DNA of 64,000 bases from Castor canadensis (GCF_047511655.1 NC_133400.1:811001-875000), one strand, 5' to 3'. Shown: positions 11,591 to 23,065, counted from the first letter of the stretch. Made by a program: numbers and translations. The notes: a model not told the origin generated them from the sequence alone.

Positions 11591-12354
11591 AACCTTCCTC
11601 CCTGCATTGGATGCCACAGGCCCAGGTGCCAAGTTTACAGTCTGCTGGTGGGTTAGCACCATGGACAGAGCCACAGTGCTCCAGGGTCCACCAACTTGGA
11701 AACCCCCCCATCATCTCCTTCCAGGACCTCTTGACTCACGGCATTTATCTGACAGGGGTACAGTATGCTGAGGGGTACCACATCTGGGCACCTCTCTACC
11801 TGGCATTGTGCCAGACCACCATGTGTGCTGTCTTCTCTAATCCTGTATGGGCCTTTGAGTTGTGCAACTGGCAGGGCAACCAGGACACCAACCTGGCCAT
11901 AAAGACCCCCATTTTCTGTGTCTTCCTTGATGTGGTGTGAATGGTGACAGCCAGCATACCACCATCCTCAAAGTATACACCAGGGACCACCTGTCATGGG
12001 ATCCCCACCCTGTGGAGGAAGCAGGTCTATCTCCAAGCCATCTGAAATGTCCACCCTCTGGAGATGACCCCAGCCTACCTGTATGCAACCTCAGAGTCGC
12101 TAACAGAGAATGTCGGAGAGGCAGATGGGTTACCGAGCCCCAGCATCCACCCAGGTCTGTCTCGGTATTGGGCTCCCATATGAGCAAATACCAGAGCAGC
12201 TTGTGACAAGCAGGAAAGCTGTGTAAATATCAGAGATCATTAATAGTCATTCATGGAATAATAAGTGGATGATTGAGAATGGTGACAGTCTCTCTTGAGA
12301 CTGGATTTCTGGGGTGATGCCCAGGAGGAGGAGGGGGCTTGCTGACTTCATTTT
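11591..12354. other. Non-coding sequence with one 110-codon open frame
   Basis: An open frame at 11,611-11,940 has balanced amino-acid composition, but no domain or family is recognised and there is no paired splice signal. It is not annotated as a gene. The rest is unassigned. Confidence 0.3.
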
Positions 12355-12480
12355 CTCTCCCTTGGGGCCTTTGCATCAGCTAGGGCCTCTTTCTAGAGCA
12401 CCTTTCCTTCACTGGAGCCTGACTTAGCCAGGGGCCTCTGTCTCTCTGTCCTGCCCTCCAGCACCATCCCAGCATCTAAA
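12355..12480 (+). mobile_element. Possible L2 fragment
   Basis: 'cttggggcctttgcatcagc' and the following pyrimidine-rich text with 'cctgccctccagcaccatcc' look like a diverged L2 3' end in sense orientation. Confidence 0.35.
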
Positions 12481-13319
12481 CCCGGTGCCTCTGTCTGTCT
12501 TCCTCCCTCAGTCAGAATGCCCGGGAGCAGACCACATGCCTGGCTCTGTTGTCAGCTCTGGGGCAGAAGTATCAGACAAGGTGGATCCAAGCACTCATCC
12601 AGACAGCAGTGCTTCCCGGCACATGGGGTGAGGGGCACGGCACAGTACGGTGCACAGATAGGGGACAGCAGTGAGGAGTTGGCTGAGATAGGCCTCTCTG
12701 GGGAGGTGGCATTTGAGCTGAGACTTAGAGGAGAGAAGGGACCAGCCACATGGACACCTGGATTGTGCAAAGGCCCCACACGGAGTGAGCCTGGCTGAAG
12801 CCACCAAAGACCAAGGAAGGAGGTCTAGGACTTCTCACCACAGCTGCAGGAGACTCAGATCTGTGTAGAAGAGTGGCGTGGGCTGGCCCCAGTCCAGAAG
12901 AGGCCCTGCTATTGTGGACATGTCCCTGCTAGCCTTCCTGTGGTAATAGATGTGTTTGTGTGATCCTGCATCCAGACAGTCTGCCATCCTGCTGACAGCT
13001 CAGGGAGGAAGAGAACTCAGCCAGATCTGGATCCAAGGATGCAGAAAGGGTGAGGTCTGCCAGGAACCCTCACAGGCCGTGCACATGGCCTCCTCACGAC
13101 TGTGCTCAGATCACAGGGCTGCCACCTTGCCTGCCTCAACCTCCAGGAAGGCTCCCTGGACAGGTGTGACCCCGTGGTATCCCCTCTGTCAGGTGTTTCA
13201 AGCCTCCCCACCTGGTCCCTCCACTCGAATCCAAGAACAAACTTCATTTCCAAGTGAAACTTGAGACCTGGAGACAATGGCCAAGGAGAGAGGCTGGAAG
13301 GAAAGAATTTGATGAAGTG
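12481..13319. other. Non-coding sequence, nothing recognised
   Basis: Overlapping short open frames without recognisable products. No clear repeat. Confidence 0.35.
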
Positions 13320-13700
13320 TCAAGCTATAGATGGCTGCGCTCATAAACCCCAAATTTTCCACGGCATTTAAATGCCTGCAAGTGGATTAATAAAGTCTCG
13401 GTAATCGCAGCAGACTATATTTATTCTATCTGCGATGCCAGTTGGTCAGGCCATATGAATATTGATGGTGGCTGGGGTTGAGGGCAGCACGCCTGGCTTT
13501 ATCTCGCTCGTGCAGGCTGCCGGGGCCCTTATCAGCCTGGCCGGCTGCTGCAGCTGTGTCTTCCAGGCCGGCGCCTGCCCCGCCCCACCCCCACTGCCCG
13601 CTTTGTAATCAGAAGAGAAGTTGCTGTCTTGATATTTCCATTTTTATCTCTTTTATTTACTTCATTTCATGTCTTTCAGGGATATTTTCTTTGCAACAAG
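13320..13700. promoter_or_regulatory. Candidate conserved non-coding element (enhancer-like)
   Basis: This stretch is unique-looking and differs in texture from its surroundings. It contains a perfect 14-bp palindrome GGCATTTAAATGCC (13,363-13,376), a GGATTAATAAA motif, an inverted pair ATCGCAG/CTGCGAT (13,404-13,410 and 13,430-13,436), CCATATGAATATTGATGG, and GATA-type cores in the antisense of 'ttatctcgc' and 'cttatcagc'. About 13,600-13,700 is AT-rich with TTTGTAATC and TTTATTTAC. No repeat or reading frame explains it. The enhancer role is inference from motif density. Confidence 0.4.
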
Positions 13701-14487
13701 GCAGAGCTGTCAGTTGCTTACATCTTTCTGCTGCCCTTGCCCCTTGTCTGGGCTGGGGAAAAGAGGGTGAGGAGTGGGGGTCCCTCACTCCTGCCTTGGC
13801 TCTCCTATCCCTGCCTGCAGTGAGGTTTCTTCCCGAATGACTTCTTACAGCTCCTGGCCAAATGGCCTCCTCCTCTGTGTCCTCTGCGCCATCGTCCTCT
13901 CCTCGCCCCACAGCCAGCAGCTGCCATTCCCAGACAGTCCCCATTGAGAGATCGGTTGCTCAGGGTTCCCCTTAAAACCCCAAAAATGTGCCTGCCCCTA
14001 GCCTGTAGGTGGTACCCTGTGCTGAGGCCGGCCAGGCACGCAGTTCAGCCTGTCCCCCAGCGGACTGAGTCGCACAGGGGACGGTTCTGAGCTCCTCCCC
14101 GACGTCTCCTCTGAGGGTCCCTGATTTCGGGACTTGGAGTTATCTTCCCTTCGCAGACAAGGAAGCTGAAGTTCCGGGAGGTTATCAGCCACCTCCACTT
14201 GTTTCTGGCTGGCAACTTATGACAGAAAGAGGAAGCAGGGACAGCTTCAGGAACGGGTGCGTGCCACCGCTCAGCATCCTGCATCTGGTGACCAGCCCCC
14301 AGCTGCTCACCTGTGTCTGCCGGGTTTCACACCTGTGACTCTGGGTAATGCTATCCTTACTGTGACCCTGCAGGCAGCACTTGTGAAGCTTCCCCTGAGC
14401 CTGGCCTCGGGAGTGTCTCCCCACCAGGCTGCTCAGTCGCCTGTGGGGTCCCTGCAGCTCTCTAACTCTGATCATCAACGCTTCTTG
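13701..14487. other. Non-coding sequence; small MIR-like piece at 14,135-14,200
   Basis: 'cgcagacaaggaagctgaag' and 'ttccgggaggtt' resemble the antisense core of MIR. Otherwise no gene or repeat is recognised. Confidence 0.35.
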
Positions 14488-14888
14488 TAGGTTAAATGGT
14501 GGCCCCCAAAAGAAATGTCTACATCCTAATCCCGGAGCTGGTAAATATGACCTTATTTTTAGAAAAAGCTCCTCGAAGGTGACATTAACTGAAAGGTATT
14601 GGGATGAGTTCAGCTGCGTCAAGACGAGTCTTAAACCTAACGTCCCATGTCCTTAGCAGAGCAGGGGAGGAACAGTCAGACGCGCAGAATCGAGGCGTGA
14701 GTGCGAGGCAGCGAAGGGAGCAACTCGGCCACAAGCTAAGGCCCACCAGGATCTGGAAGAGGCAGAAAGGAGCCCCTCAGAGGCTTCGGAGAGAGCCTGG
14801 CCCTACTAAGGCCTTGATTTCACACTTCTGACCTCTAGACTGAGGGAGGGAATGTCTGTTGTTTTAAGCTCCCAGAGTGTGGTCCTCT
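14488..14888 (+). mobile_element. MLT1-like LTR (ERVL-MaLR)
   Basis: The order of phrases follows an MLT1A-type LTR: 'aatggtggcccccaaaagaa', 'atgtctacatcctaatcccg', 'gccacaagctaaggcccacc', 'ttcacacttctgacctctag' and 'tctgttgttttaagctccca'. Solo and non-coding. The 75-codon open frame at 14,604 lies inside it. Confidence 0.75.
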
Positions 14889-15826
14889 GTCCCAGCAGCC
14901 CCAGGAAGCTCCCACACCCCCAGTGTACTGGCTATGAGTCTCAGCTCAAATGGCAGACTGGTGCCACCTGCCTAGGGATGCCCAGGGTATAATGTTGAAT
15001 GAGCGATTTAAACCACAGGGAGGCCCAAGCACTCAGGGAGCCAGGATCGCAAGGTTCAGGAAGCCTGGGGCCCCGGGATGGCTGTGGCCAGGACATCCCC
15101 AAGTGTGCCCCTTACTTCCAGCCCTCAGGGTTGGATGCTCCTCTTCCCAGAGGATCTGAGGATACAGCTTCAGCAGGGCTACAGAGCCATATTTACCAAA
15201 CCACCATGTGGAGGAGCCCAGTCATCCGAATATCCACATTTATGTGACCGGGAAGCTGTGGTGGTCTTCTGTCCCCTGCTGAGGTCTAGGGGTGGCTGTT
15301 CTGCAGCCATCTCCCCCCAGTTAGCACAGGAAGAGCTGGAGGTTGGCAGGGCACATGTGGTTTCTGACATTAAGACGAAAGGATCCCTCACTCTCTGTCC
15401 TTGGAGATGCAGAGGACGCAGCTATACGTGGCTCCCTGCTAGCTCAGCAGGCAGCTCGGAGTTGGGCTGTCTTTGAACAGGTGCACCCTGTTCAACCCCG
15501 CAAGGCTGGACCATGCACAAGTTACGTGGAGGTTGCTTATCAGGAGGAGGCAGAGAAGCCACAGCTGGCAGGGAGGTGACTGCAGAGCCGGCATGGAGGA
15601 CTGGAGTGCTGGGACATGAGGACAGTTGATCTGGTAGGATGGCAGACACGTGATTCTAAGAGACAAGACAGTTAGAAGGATGGTGTCATCTTCAGGTGAA
15701 TCCAGGTGCTCAGGTCTGGTGAGAAGGATCTGCTGGGGACTCCCAGTCTGCCCCAAGATGAAGGCCTAGGGGGAGTGCCATATGAGGTGGAAAAGCTGCC
15801 TCATCCAGGTTTCTGCCCTCCTATGC
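14889..15826. other. Non-coding sequence, nothing recognised
   Basis: Several overlapping open frames (up to 132 codons on + and 105 on -), none with a recognisable domain. Confidence 0.35.
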
Positions 15827-15915
15827 AGATGAGCCCCACACAGATGAGCACCTCGTAGGTGAGCCACACACAGGTGAGTCTCACACAGGTGGACCACACA
15901 CAGGTGGGCACTGGG
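15827..15915. repeat. 15-bp minisatellite, about six units
   Basis: Five full 15-bp units of the form AGRTGAGYCNCACAC run from 15,827 to 15,901, with a sixth partial unit after. Substitutions are spread across units but the period is exact. Because 15 is a multiple of 3, the antisense open frame at 15,801-16,037 shows a five-residue periodic peptide, an artefact of the array. Confidence 0.85.
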
Positions 15916-16079
15916 CATTGATAGGAGCAGATGCAACAGGCAAGTTTATCCCTAAGAGACCCAAAATGAAAGACTCCAGATGTTGGAGCTGGAGAAGACC
16001 TGAGGAAGCCAAGGTGCAGAGTGGAGGTGAAGGTCATTCAAGATCACACAGGTGGTGGTGATGAGGATGGGTTAGGCAG
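15916..16079 (-). mobile_element. Possible MIR fragment around 16,010-16,070
   Basis: 'gtcattcaagatcacacagg' resembles the antisense of the MIR core 'ctgtgtgaccttgggcaa'. Boundaries are not definable by eye. Confidence 0.35.
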
Positions 16080-16140
16080 TACAAGGAATGAACTAGTGAT
16101 AATCACAACACGGATGGGTCTCAATGCATTGCACAATGAG
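16080..16140 (+). mobile_element. Small L1-like fragment
   Basis: 'aaggaatgaactagtgataa' then 'acacggatgggtctcaatgc' matches the L1 3' region pattern of a sense copy. Very short. Confidence 0.4.
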
Positions 16141-17709
16141 CCAGCTACCATGGGGGAGGGGCAACTGTCTCCATGAAGGACAGCAAGGGTCCAGGCAGAA
16201 CCGGATCAGCATGAGTTAGGGCAGCGGAGTTCAAGAAGGTACAGTGAGGAATGCTCTGTCTGAGGGCAGGAACGTTGCATGTTTTAACATGTTTGTCCCA
16301 AGTCGCTGAACTCTGCTTACAACGTGTGCGCCTTGTGACGCACAAATTCTAGTAGAGCAACACTGATTATAGATACGACAGAGTCGGGGAGAATGCTGAC
16401 CACTGCCCGGTGTGTCAGTTGGCTGTGCACAGGAGCAAATACCTGACTTCGGTGGCTTCCAGCCTCACATATGCACTTCCTGCTCAGTTGTGGGGGCAGC
16501 GTCTGGCTGGCAGCGGCTGCTCTCTGCAGCTGGGGATGTAGACCAGTCCCTGTAGGGGACTTGAAGCTGGGCAGGGAGCGGTGTGCAATCCTGATCTAAC
16601 TGGTAGCACACTGTCTATCACCAAGTAGCCAGCACAGGCTCCAAGCCAGATGAGGAGGGACAAAAGGCAGTGAAGGCTAAGAGCCGAATACACAAAGGCC
16701 AGAGAACGGGAGTGCAGGTGAGCTGTAGCAATGGTGAGCTTACTGTGTTTTCATTCCATCAGTCCCCACACAGCCTGGGATGGACTCTACCATGAGAAGG
16801 AGGGAGAAGTGCAGATAGTCTCCTCACCTACCAACAGGTGTATAGAGAGGAAGCTAGGCACCCTGGCCATGGGTTTCCTGCTTGTACTGTGGATTCTGGG
16901 GTGGGGACAGCAGGGGAGAGTCTGGGCTACCTGGGGCCTGGAGCCTACATTGTGTTCCAGCTTCACCACCACATTGCCAGCCTCTGCCAGGGATGCTCTG
17001 TTTGCTGCACTCCTGTGCCAGCACAGGGAGTCCCAGGACTGCCAACTGTGTGCCAGGTGCCCAAGGGCCAGTAGGCAGTGGGCCAGTAGGCAGTTGACCA
17101 GTTGCCTCCCTGCGCAGGAAGTGCCTATTTTCAAAGTCAAGGCCTCAAAGCTTGGATGCAGGCTGTGGGGTGGGCACAGACACCTGCACCAGCAAGAACC
17201 TACTGCTGGAGGGGCTCAGACAGGCCGTTCAGGTGAGAGGCAAGTGGACCATGAGCACTGGGGGACCCTGAGATGGCCTGCTGTTCCTTCTCTCCTTCGC
17301 CTCACTCTTCCTTGCCCTTCCTTCTCCCTTCGTCATCTCTAGAAACACTTTTGCCCACCTGGCCTCCAGCCTCCTGCTGTCCTGGGGTTCCCCTGTCTTT
17401 TGTTGGTTGCCCCAAAATATTGGGCTTGACCTTGGGTTTTTCCCTTCTCCATTTATATCCACTGCCTCCACCTCCAGGCAACTCTGGAATTATGGAGTTG
17501 GAAGCAGTCATCCCACAGAGCACATCTCTAGAGGGGCTGCACACAGGAGGCCTTGCTCTTCCTCAGCCATGCGGAGCCTACCCACCCCTCAGATCATCTT
17601 CACCCACACCCCTCTGCTAGCAAAGGCTGACAGGGCACCTTCTCCCAGCCCCAGTGGTAGCCGTTCCCCCCAGTAGTTCTATCCTGGCCACCTTTGGCTC
17701 TTAACACCA
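16141..17709. other. Non-coding sequence; small 15-bp tandem duplication at 17,065-17,094
   Basis: No gene is recognised despite a 203-codon open frame at 16,731-17,342. GGGCCAGTAGGCAGT is present twice head to tail at 17,065-17,079 and 17,080-17,094. The rest is unassigned. Confidence 0.4.
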
Positions 17710-18000
17710 GCCTTCATGGCAGCTGCTTTGTGTCCTTGGCCCAAACCACGTCCCCCATCTTACCCACCTGTGGCCCCAGTCTGGTGACAGCCTCACACTT
17801 ACAAGGCCTGCGAGGCCAGCACACTGACCTGTCACTCTGACCACACCTCCACACCTCTTCCTCTCCACTGCAATCACACAGGACTTGAGCCTCAAGGCAT
17901 CAATGCCCCAGGACCCTTGTACCTCTCCTCCCAGTCCTGGCTGCACAGCCTCCATTGCTGAGAAGGCCCTGGCCAACACTGGTGGCTCTGCCCACCCCTG
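17710..18000 (+). mobile_element. Possible L2 fragment
   Basis: 'ccccagtctggtgacagcct' and 'gaccacacctccacacctct' within a pyrimidine-rich stretch resemble L2, weakly. Confidence 0.25.
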
Positions 18001-18689
18001 GTTGTTCTCCCTTCTACTGTATTGGCTGCCACTGGGTGCATTTTGTTACCATCTTGTGGGGATTGGGAGACATTAGCACCACCCTCAAAGACAGAATGCA
18101 GGTGGCAACTCTGTCTTAGCCCTGTTTAACTCGGTCAAGGTGTTGCATGAGGCAGAGATGTCATCCCACAGGGCCACAGTGTCAGCCCTAGCTATGCTGG
18201 CCCAGGGCTGCTGGCCCTGGAGAGCTGCGTTTTTGGGTTTGTGTGTGGTGGCCCAGATCAGCAACCTATCAGGACCACCAGTAGGTTCATTAAATACACG
18301 CTGCTCTGACTCAGTCTCAGACCCATATCATTGGCCCAGGGGAGGGTGACCGGCTTCTCCAGGGTCTTTCCAAGCTACCTGAGTGAGACTAATAAGAAAG
18401 CTTGAGGCAAGGCTCCAGAGGACAGGAGCCAGGGACACAGGGGCTGCTCTACCCACAGCTTAACTCATTTACAAATTACAACAACTGCCATGAGCCTGAG
18501 CCAAATCCCCCCACAGTCCCCAGAGTGTGGGCCCTGGGAAGCAGAAAAGACACCCCCAGCCAAGGTGGGGGGAACTGCTAAGGGTTAAGTTCAGCCCCTC
18601 CACATTCATGAGTCAAAGTCAAACATGAAACAGGTTTTCACAGGTGAAGCCAGGTTGAGGTGAGGTGATCAGGATGGGCCCCAACCCAG
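18001..18689. other. Non-coding sequence, nothing recognised
   Basis: No gene, RNA or repeat recognised. Confidence 0.35.
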
Positions 18690-18885
18690 TGTGGGTGGTT
18701 TCCTTACTAACAGGCACACACAGGGAGAAGGCATATGAAGACAAAGTTAGGGTGCTGAGTCTGCAAGCCAAGGAACCCAGACTGCCCACTGACCACCAGA
18801 AGCTGGAGAGAGGCCTAAGAGCCAGCTCTTGGACCTCTGGCCTCCAGACTGCAGGAGGAGCAATACCTGAGGCCCCAGTCTGTGG
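18690..18885 (+). mobile_element. Diverged MaLR-type LTR fragment
   Basis: 'tctgcaagccaaggaaccca', 'gaccaccagaagctggagag' and 'cttggacctctggcctccag' follow the middle and 3' part of MLT1-type LTRs. Truncated and non-coding. Confidence 0.55.
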
Positions 18886-19269
18886 GGCTGCTTTATGTGG
18901 CCCCAGGATTTCACACTAACCTCAGAATGACCATCGATTGATCTCCGTGTGGTTTGTGGGGTCCACAGGCCCCTTAGTTACTGAATGGAAGAGGTTGAGG
19001 ACGCTGCTGGTGGCCAGGACAGGGTGGAAGCTAATGCCTGGGTGGCTAGGAGGGCTGGGCCCTGGACCCTTCATGTGTTTCAATGCCTTCATGCCAGACA
19101 TCAGACCAGAAGGGGATGAATTTGAGTCACCCTGAGCTGTGGAGGCTGTCCCCTCCCCAGGCCCTGTGCAGAGTGTCCTGCACACTCTGGTTAGGTTAAC
19201 CAGACTTCACAGGGGATGCGTCAACAGACACAGACCCCTTTCGTGCGTGGGTTATAATCAGGGTTTTTG
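18886..19269. other. Non-coding sequence, nothing recognised
   Basis: Short open frames only. Confidence 0.35.
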
Positions 19270-19455
19270 ATTATTTTTATTGTGGCAAAATACATGTAAC
19301 ATAAACTTTACCATCAGCTCAGTCCCCTTGAGCTCTCACTTCCCAGCTCCTGACAATCACAAATCCACTCTGGTTTGCCTGTTCTGGAATCAGTCCATGG
19401 CCTTCAGTGTCTTCCTCTTCCATTCAGCATGTTTTATTACAGCATTTTTAATATG
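19270..19455 (-). mobile_element. L1 3'-end fragment, antisense
   Basis: 'gtggcaaaatacatgtaaca' and 'aactttaccatcagctcagt', then 'tctggtttgcctgttctgga' and 'cttccattcagcatgtttta', follow the antisense order of an old L1 (L1M-like) 3' region. Confidence 0.6.
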
Positions 19456-19629
19456 AAGTAGAATAAAATGGAGAACAGAAGCACTGGAAAATGCAAGCCT
19501 TCAACCCAGCATCCTCCAGGGCTCTGCAGGAAGACGTTGGCAGGCACTGGCTACCCAGGACCATGAGAAAGAAACACAGCCTCTGGGTCTGCTGACAGCA
19601 GCAGGGTGTCCTACAACTTGTCCTAATTC

Positions 19630-19948
19630 TTTATCTTTTGGCGGTGCTGGAGTTTGAACTCAGGGCCTTGAACTTTCTAGGCAGGCAGCTCTGCAACTTG
19701 AGCCACTCCACCAGCCTCTTGCTTCAGTTACCTTTCTGGCAAGTTTTCATGTTTTTACCTGGAGCTAGCCTCAGACCTCGGTTCTTCTCCTTACACTTCC
19801 CGCACAGCTAGGATGGACAGGCCCAGCATGTTGTTGAGATGAGGTCTCATTGACTTTTTGCTGAGGCTGGCCTCCAATCTCAATCCTCTGGATCTCCACC
19901 TTCTGAGGAGCTGAGATGCCAGGCATGAGTCACTGGAACCAGCTCAAC
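19630..19948 (-). mobile_element. Composite castorimorph-type SINE
   Basis: Antisense. The tRNA-like part 'gtgctggagtttgaactcag' and 'acttgagccactccaccagc' is followed by two B1-like halves ('cttctccttacacttcccgc', 'gagatgaggtctcattgact', 'ccaggcatgagtcactggaa'). About 320 bp, near full length for the composite seen elsewhere in the window. Confidence 0.8.
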
Positions 19949-20049
19949 TTGGTTTAATTCTGACACCATCTACCAGAGGTAGTGCAGACAACACAGGCCC
20001 AGGGCTCCAGCCCGCGGGTTGTCTGTCCTGTCAACCTCCTGAATTCTAA

Positions 20050-20480
20050 CTGGCCCATTGTTCACCGGGGTCTCCAGTCCCTTCCCAGGTTCCATAGTTG
20101 CCAGAAGAGCTCACATAACTCAGGGAGACACAAAATTCACTGGTTCATTGCAAAAAATCCTACAAAGGATTCAGAGAACTGTGAGGCAGAGCGGTGCAAG
20201 GGTGGGGAACAGACTGTCCCCAAGCACGGGGTTTGGGTGCTGCCCTTCCGGCTCGTGGGTATCTCCAATCCAGAAGCCCCTGGAGCCCCACCTTGGAGGG
20301 GTGTGTGGAGGCTCCTTCATATGAACGTGGTCAGTTCTTAACTCCAACTCCCGCCCCAGGAGTGACCCATTAGAACACAAGACGCCCATCACCTGGAAAT
20401 CCTGAGGGATCTGAGGCTCTGTGCCAGGAACCAGGCAGGGACAGAGGTCAAATGTGTAATCCTTACATGTCACAGCTTGT
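20050..20480 (-). mobile_element. MLT2-like (ERVL) LTR, antisense
   Basis: 'gccagaagagctcacataac', 'cattgcaaaaaatcctacaa', 'cccatcacctggaaatcctg', 'gaggctctgtgccaggaacc' and 'gacagaggtcaaatgtgtaa' appear in the order expected of a reversed ERVL/MLT2-type LTR. No internal region is recognised. Family naming is from memory. Confidence 0.5.
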
Positions 20481-20640
20481 AACAGCAAAAAGCCCAGGGT
20501 GGAATGGGTAAATAGGGCATGGTGGTTTCTTATAAAGGAAAATTATGTGGAAAAACACGAGGTCATAAGTAGGCAACACAGAACAGAACTCCCGAAGGAG
20601 GAAGCACAATTTTTAAACAGTCTGGTCACACATGGAGAAA
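20481..20640 (+). mobile_element. Possible L1 fragment
   Basis: 'gtaacagcaaaaagcccagg' and the AT-rich text after it resemble a decayed L1 3' region. Confidence 0.3.
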
Positions 20641-21013
20641 ATTACACCCTATCATTAGGAGTCTGAACAGAGACAGAAAAGGAAAAGAAAGGACAAGAAG
20701 CAATTATCATAGACGAGGTGGTGGGAGGAAGCTGGTGGAGGGCCCGTCACCTCACAAGTGAAAAAGGTCAGAGAAGTGAGAAGTAAATTCAGTGCAGATC
20801 CCTACTTGCCCAAGCATAAGGATAAACGTGTGAATAAACAGACCTTCTGCATACACATGCCTGTGAATAACGCGGGCTTTATGGATGGAACACAGCACAC
20901 ATGAGTGTTGGACAGAGTGATAAGGATTTCTCACCAGAGCCTGGGAGACTCTCCATAAGAACAACAGGAAAATCCGTTTCAGCCGAGGCCCGTTTGTCAG
21001 GGGGGCAAACTGA
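20641..21013. other. Non-coding sequence, nothing recognised
   Basis: A purine-rich bit (agaaaaggaaaagaaagga) near 20,675. No gene or repeat assigned. Confidence 0.3.
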
Positions 21014-21094
21014 GACCCTCCATGGCATGGAGGGTCCTAGAAGTGAGGAGCCAGGCCCCAGCCCCAGTTGTCTGTGACCCTCACAGGGTCACAG
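21014..21094. repeat. Two perfect 10-bp hairpins with 3-nt loops
   Basis: First: GACCCTCCAT (21,014-21,023), loop GGC, ATGGAGGGTC (21,027-21,036). Second: CTGTGACCCT (21,072-21,081), loop CAC, AGGGTCACAG (21,085-21,094). Both have GACCCT/AGGGTC within the arms. The second offers two AGGGTCA nuclear-receptor-like half-sites in everted arrangement. No function is known from sequence alone. Confidence 0.7.
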
Positions 21095-22984
21095 AGAGCT
21101 CTGGCTTGGCTTAGTGGCCGCCAGGCTGCAGGTTGTGACCGTGGCTGGGGAAAGGTTGCTCAGGGCTGGCCAGGTCTACATCTTAAGAATCGGGGACCCA
21201 AAGACAGAGCTGTCTGGTTCTTGGGGTGGTGCCAAGTGAAAGTTTAGCTCTCCTTCTCCCTGAGGAGACCTGGCCCTCAGTGTCCTCACCAGCCAGAGGT
21301 TGGAGAGGGGCTGGCCCACTGTCTACCCATAGTGCAAAGCCCAGTGTGAGGGCAGAGAGGGCAGGCTGTCCCTGCTCTGCACACAATCCCTCCCATCCAG
21401 CGAGCTCACCTCGCCTTCCACGACCGCAGTCTCAGGGCTCCTACCCAGCCATCAAGACCCCAGTCCTGGGTGACCCCTGTACAGTGACCATGGGAAAGTC
21501 ATGGATGCTGATGCCTGGGGACGCCTGGCAGGGGTTGGGGGCAGAATTCAGGGGCCAAGGGGAAACACATAGCCTCTTGGGCCTCCTCTCCTGGGCAGTG
21601 CTGCTGCTTGCCTTCAACCACATCCAGCCCCATCCTCAAACCCTGCCACGGCCTCCTGGCTGGTCTCCAGGCTTTAGCCACTGTCATCCCAGTGAGTGGG
21701 GGAGCTGCCTCGTTTCCTTTCTCTTCACCTCTTGAGACAAGACCGGTAAAGACGCTCCTTACATGGAGTAGTTTGTCCTCAATGTGAAACCCAAAGCAAG
21801 ATGCAAACAATCATGTTTGTTTAGTCCCAGCCACATGTCTGAGCACGTGGTGGGTGGGTGGGAGGAAGAACCGGGTCATGTGGCCCCTTGGGGAGGGTGT
21901 TCTAGGCAGAGGGAAGTGAGTGCAAAGGCCCTGGGGTGGTCAAGTCCAGCAGGCCTGACTGCTGTCTCTACTCAGAGCTCTAGCCTGAGGGTCGGGCTAA
22001 GTAGCTGCTCAGGGCAAAAGGGTCCAGCTGGACTGGGGTCTTCGCCTCTCAGCTGGTGGGCAAAGCTTTTTGGGTATTGTCCTCAGGGAGCTCCCTCATC
22101 TCCTTCTGGAAGCTCCTGGGGCCAGGAGGGGCCCAGGAATGGGGGAGTGCAGGAGGGGGAGGATGGGCAGCAGGTGCTGCTTCTAACAGCCTTGACTGGT
22201 TGCCAGTCGCCTCTGAAATCCACAGCACATCTGTGTTCATCAGTTGGCCGGCAGATGGGCCCCGGCTGAGTATTTTTGGATTCGGTTAGACTTGGGGGCT
22301 GATGTGAGCCGATACAGAGCACAGGTGTGAGAGAGCAAAGCACCCCATGTAGGCGGGGGAGGAAGGAGCAGGCTGGTGGAGGGGGGCCGGGGAGGGACAT
22401 GGCCTTGCTTGGGGCTGGAGGCCCTGCGGAGGACCCGCATTTTGCACCTTGGGTTGGCTGTGGATTTTGGTAGAAGCTTCTTGCAAAGGCATCCAATGCT
22501 GATGCTGTGACCCCTCATTTGTCCCCGGCTGTGATAACGGCCAGCCACCAGGCTGGACCCTGGGAGATAAATTCAGAGAAAGGCAAAGCTGAGCCAGATG
22601 GAGGGGGCTACCGCTGGTTCTCCCACCAGCAACTGCTAGTGGTAGACACTTAATCATGTCACAGGCAGGAAGGCCCCCGCCCCATGCCAGTATCTCTCTG
22701 GCCACCTTTGGGGCCAGCCTGGGGAAGTTCCCAGGAAGGGAGATAACACTGCGGATGTGGGTGTGTCCAGACCTCATTGCTCCAACCAGATCCTGCAGGG
22801 ACAATGACCCCCGAATGGGAGAGGATGCTCACTGGAAGCCCTGCTCAGGAAAGCAGCCAGCTCCTGAAGCCAAGGTCACCCAGCCGGTCAGCAGCAGCCC
22901 CAGCCTGGCCCCAGCTGCCTGACCCAGAGCACTTCTGCATTGGGACCTCTGCAGAGAGCAATTTGCTTCCTCTCCCAGTGCCCT
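21095..22984. other. Non-coding GC-rich sequence, nothing recognised
   Basis: Open frames up to 172 codons overlap on both strands with no known domain. About 22,240-22,300 is a slightly AT-rich island ('gagtatttttggattcggtt'). No repeat is assigned. Confidence 0.35.
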
Positions 22985-23065
22985 ACTCTCCCAGTCTGGC
23001 AGTGGGGAAACTGAGGTCCAGGGTGGCCACAAAGCCTTCTCCAAATTCCAGGCACAGCTGGCTCA
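22985..23065 (-). mobile_element. MIR fragment
   Basis: 'gtggggaaactgaggtccag' is the antisense of the MIR core 'cctcagtttcc..'. Limits approximate. Confidence 0.45.

Noticed and set aside
11611-11940. 110-codon open frame with balanced composition
   Set aside because: No family, no splice pairing and a position next to simple repeats. Left as unassigned.
16731-17342. 203-codon open frame
   Set aside because: No domain, and an equally open antisense frame overlaps it. Chance opening is likely.
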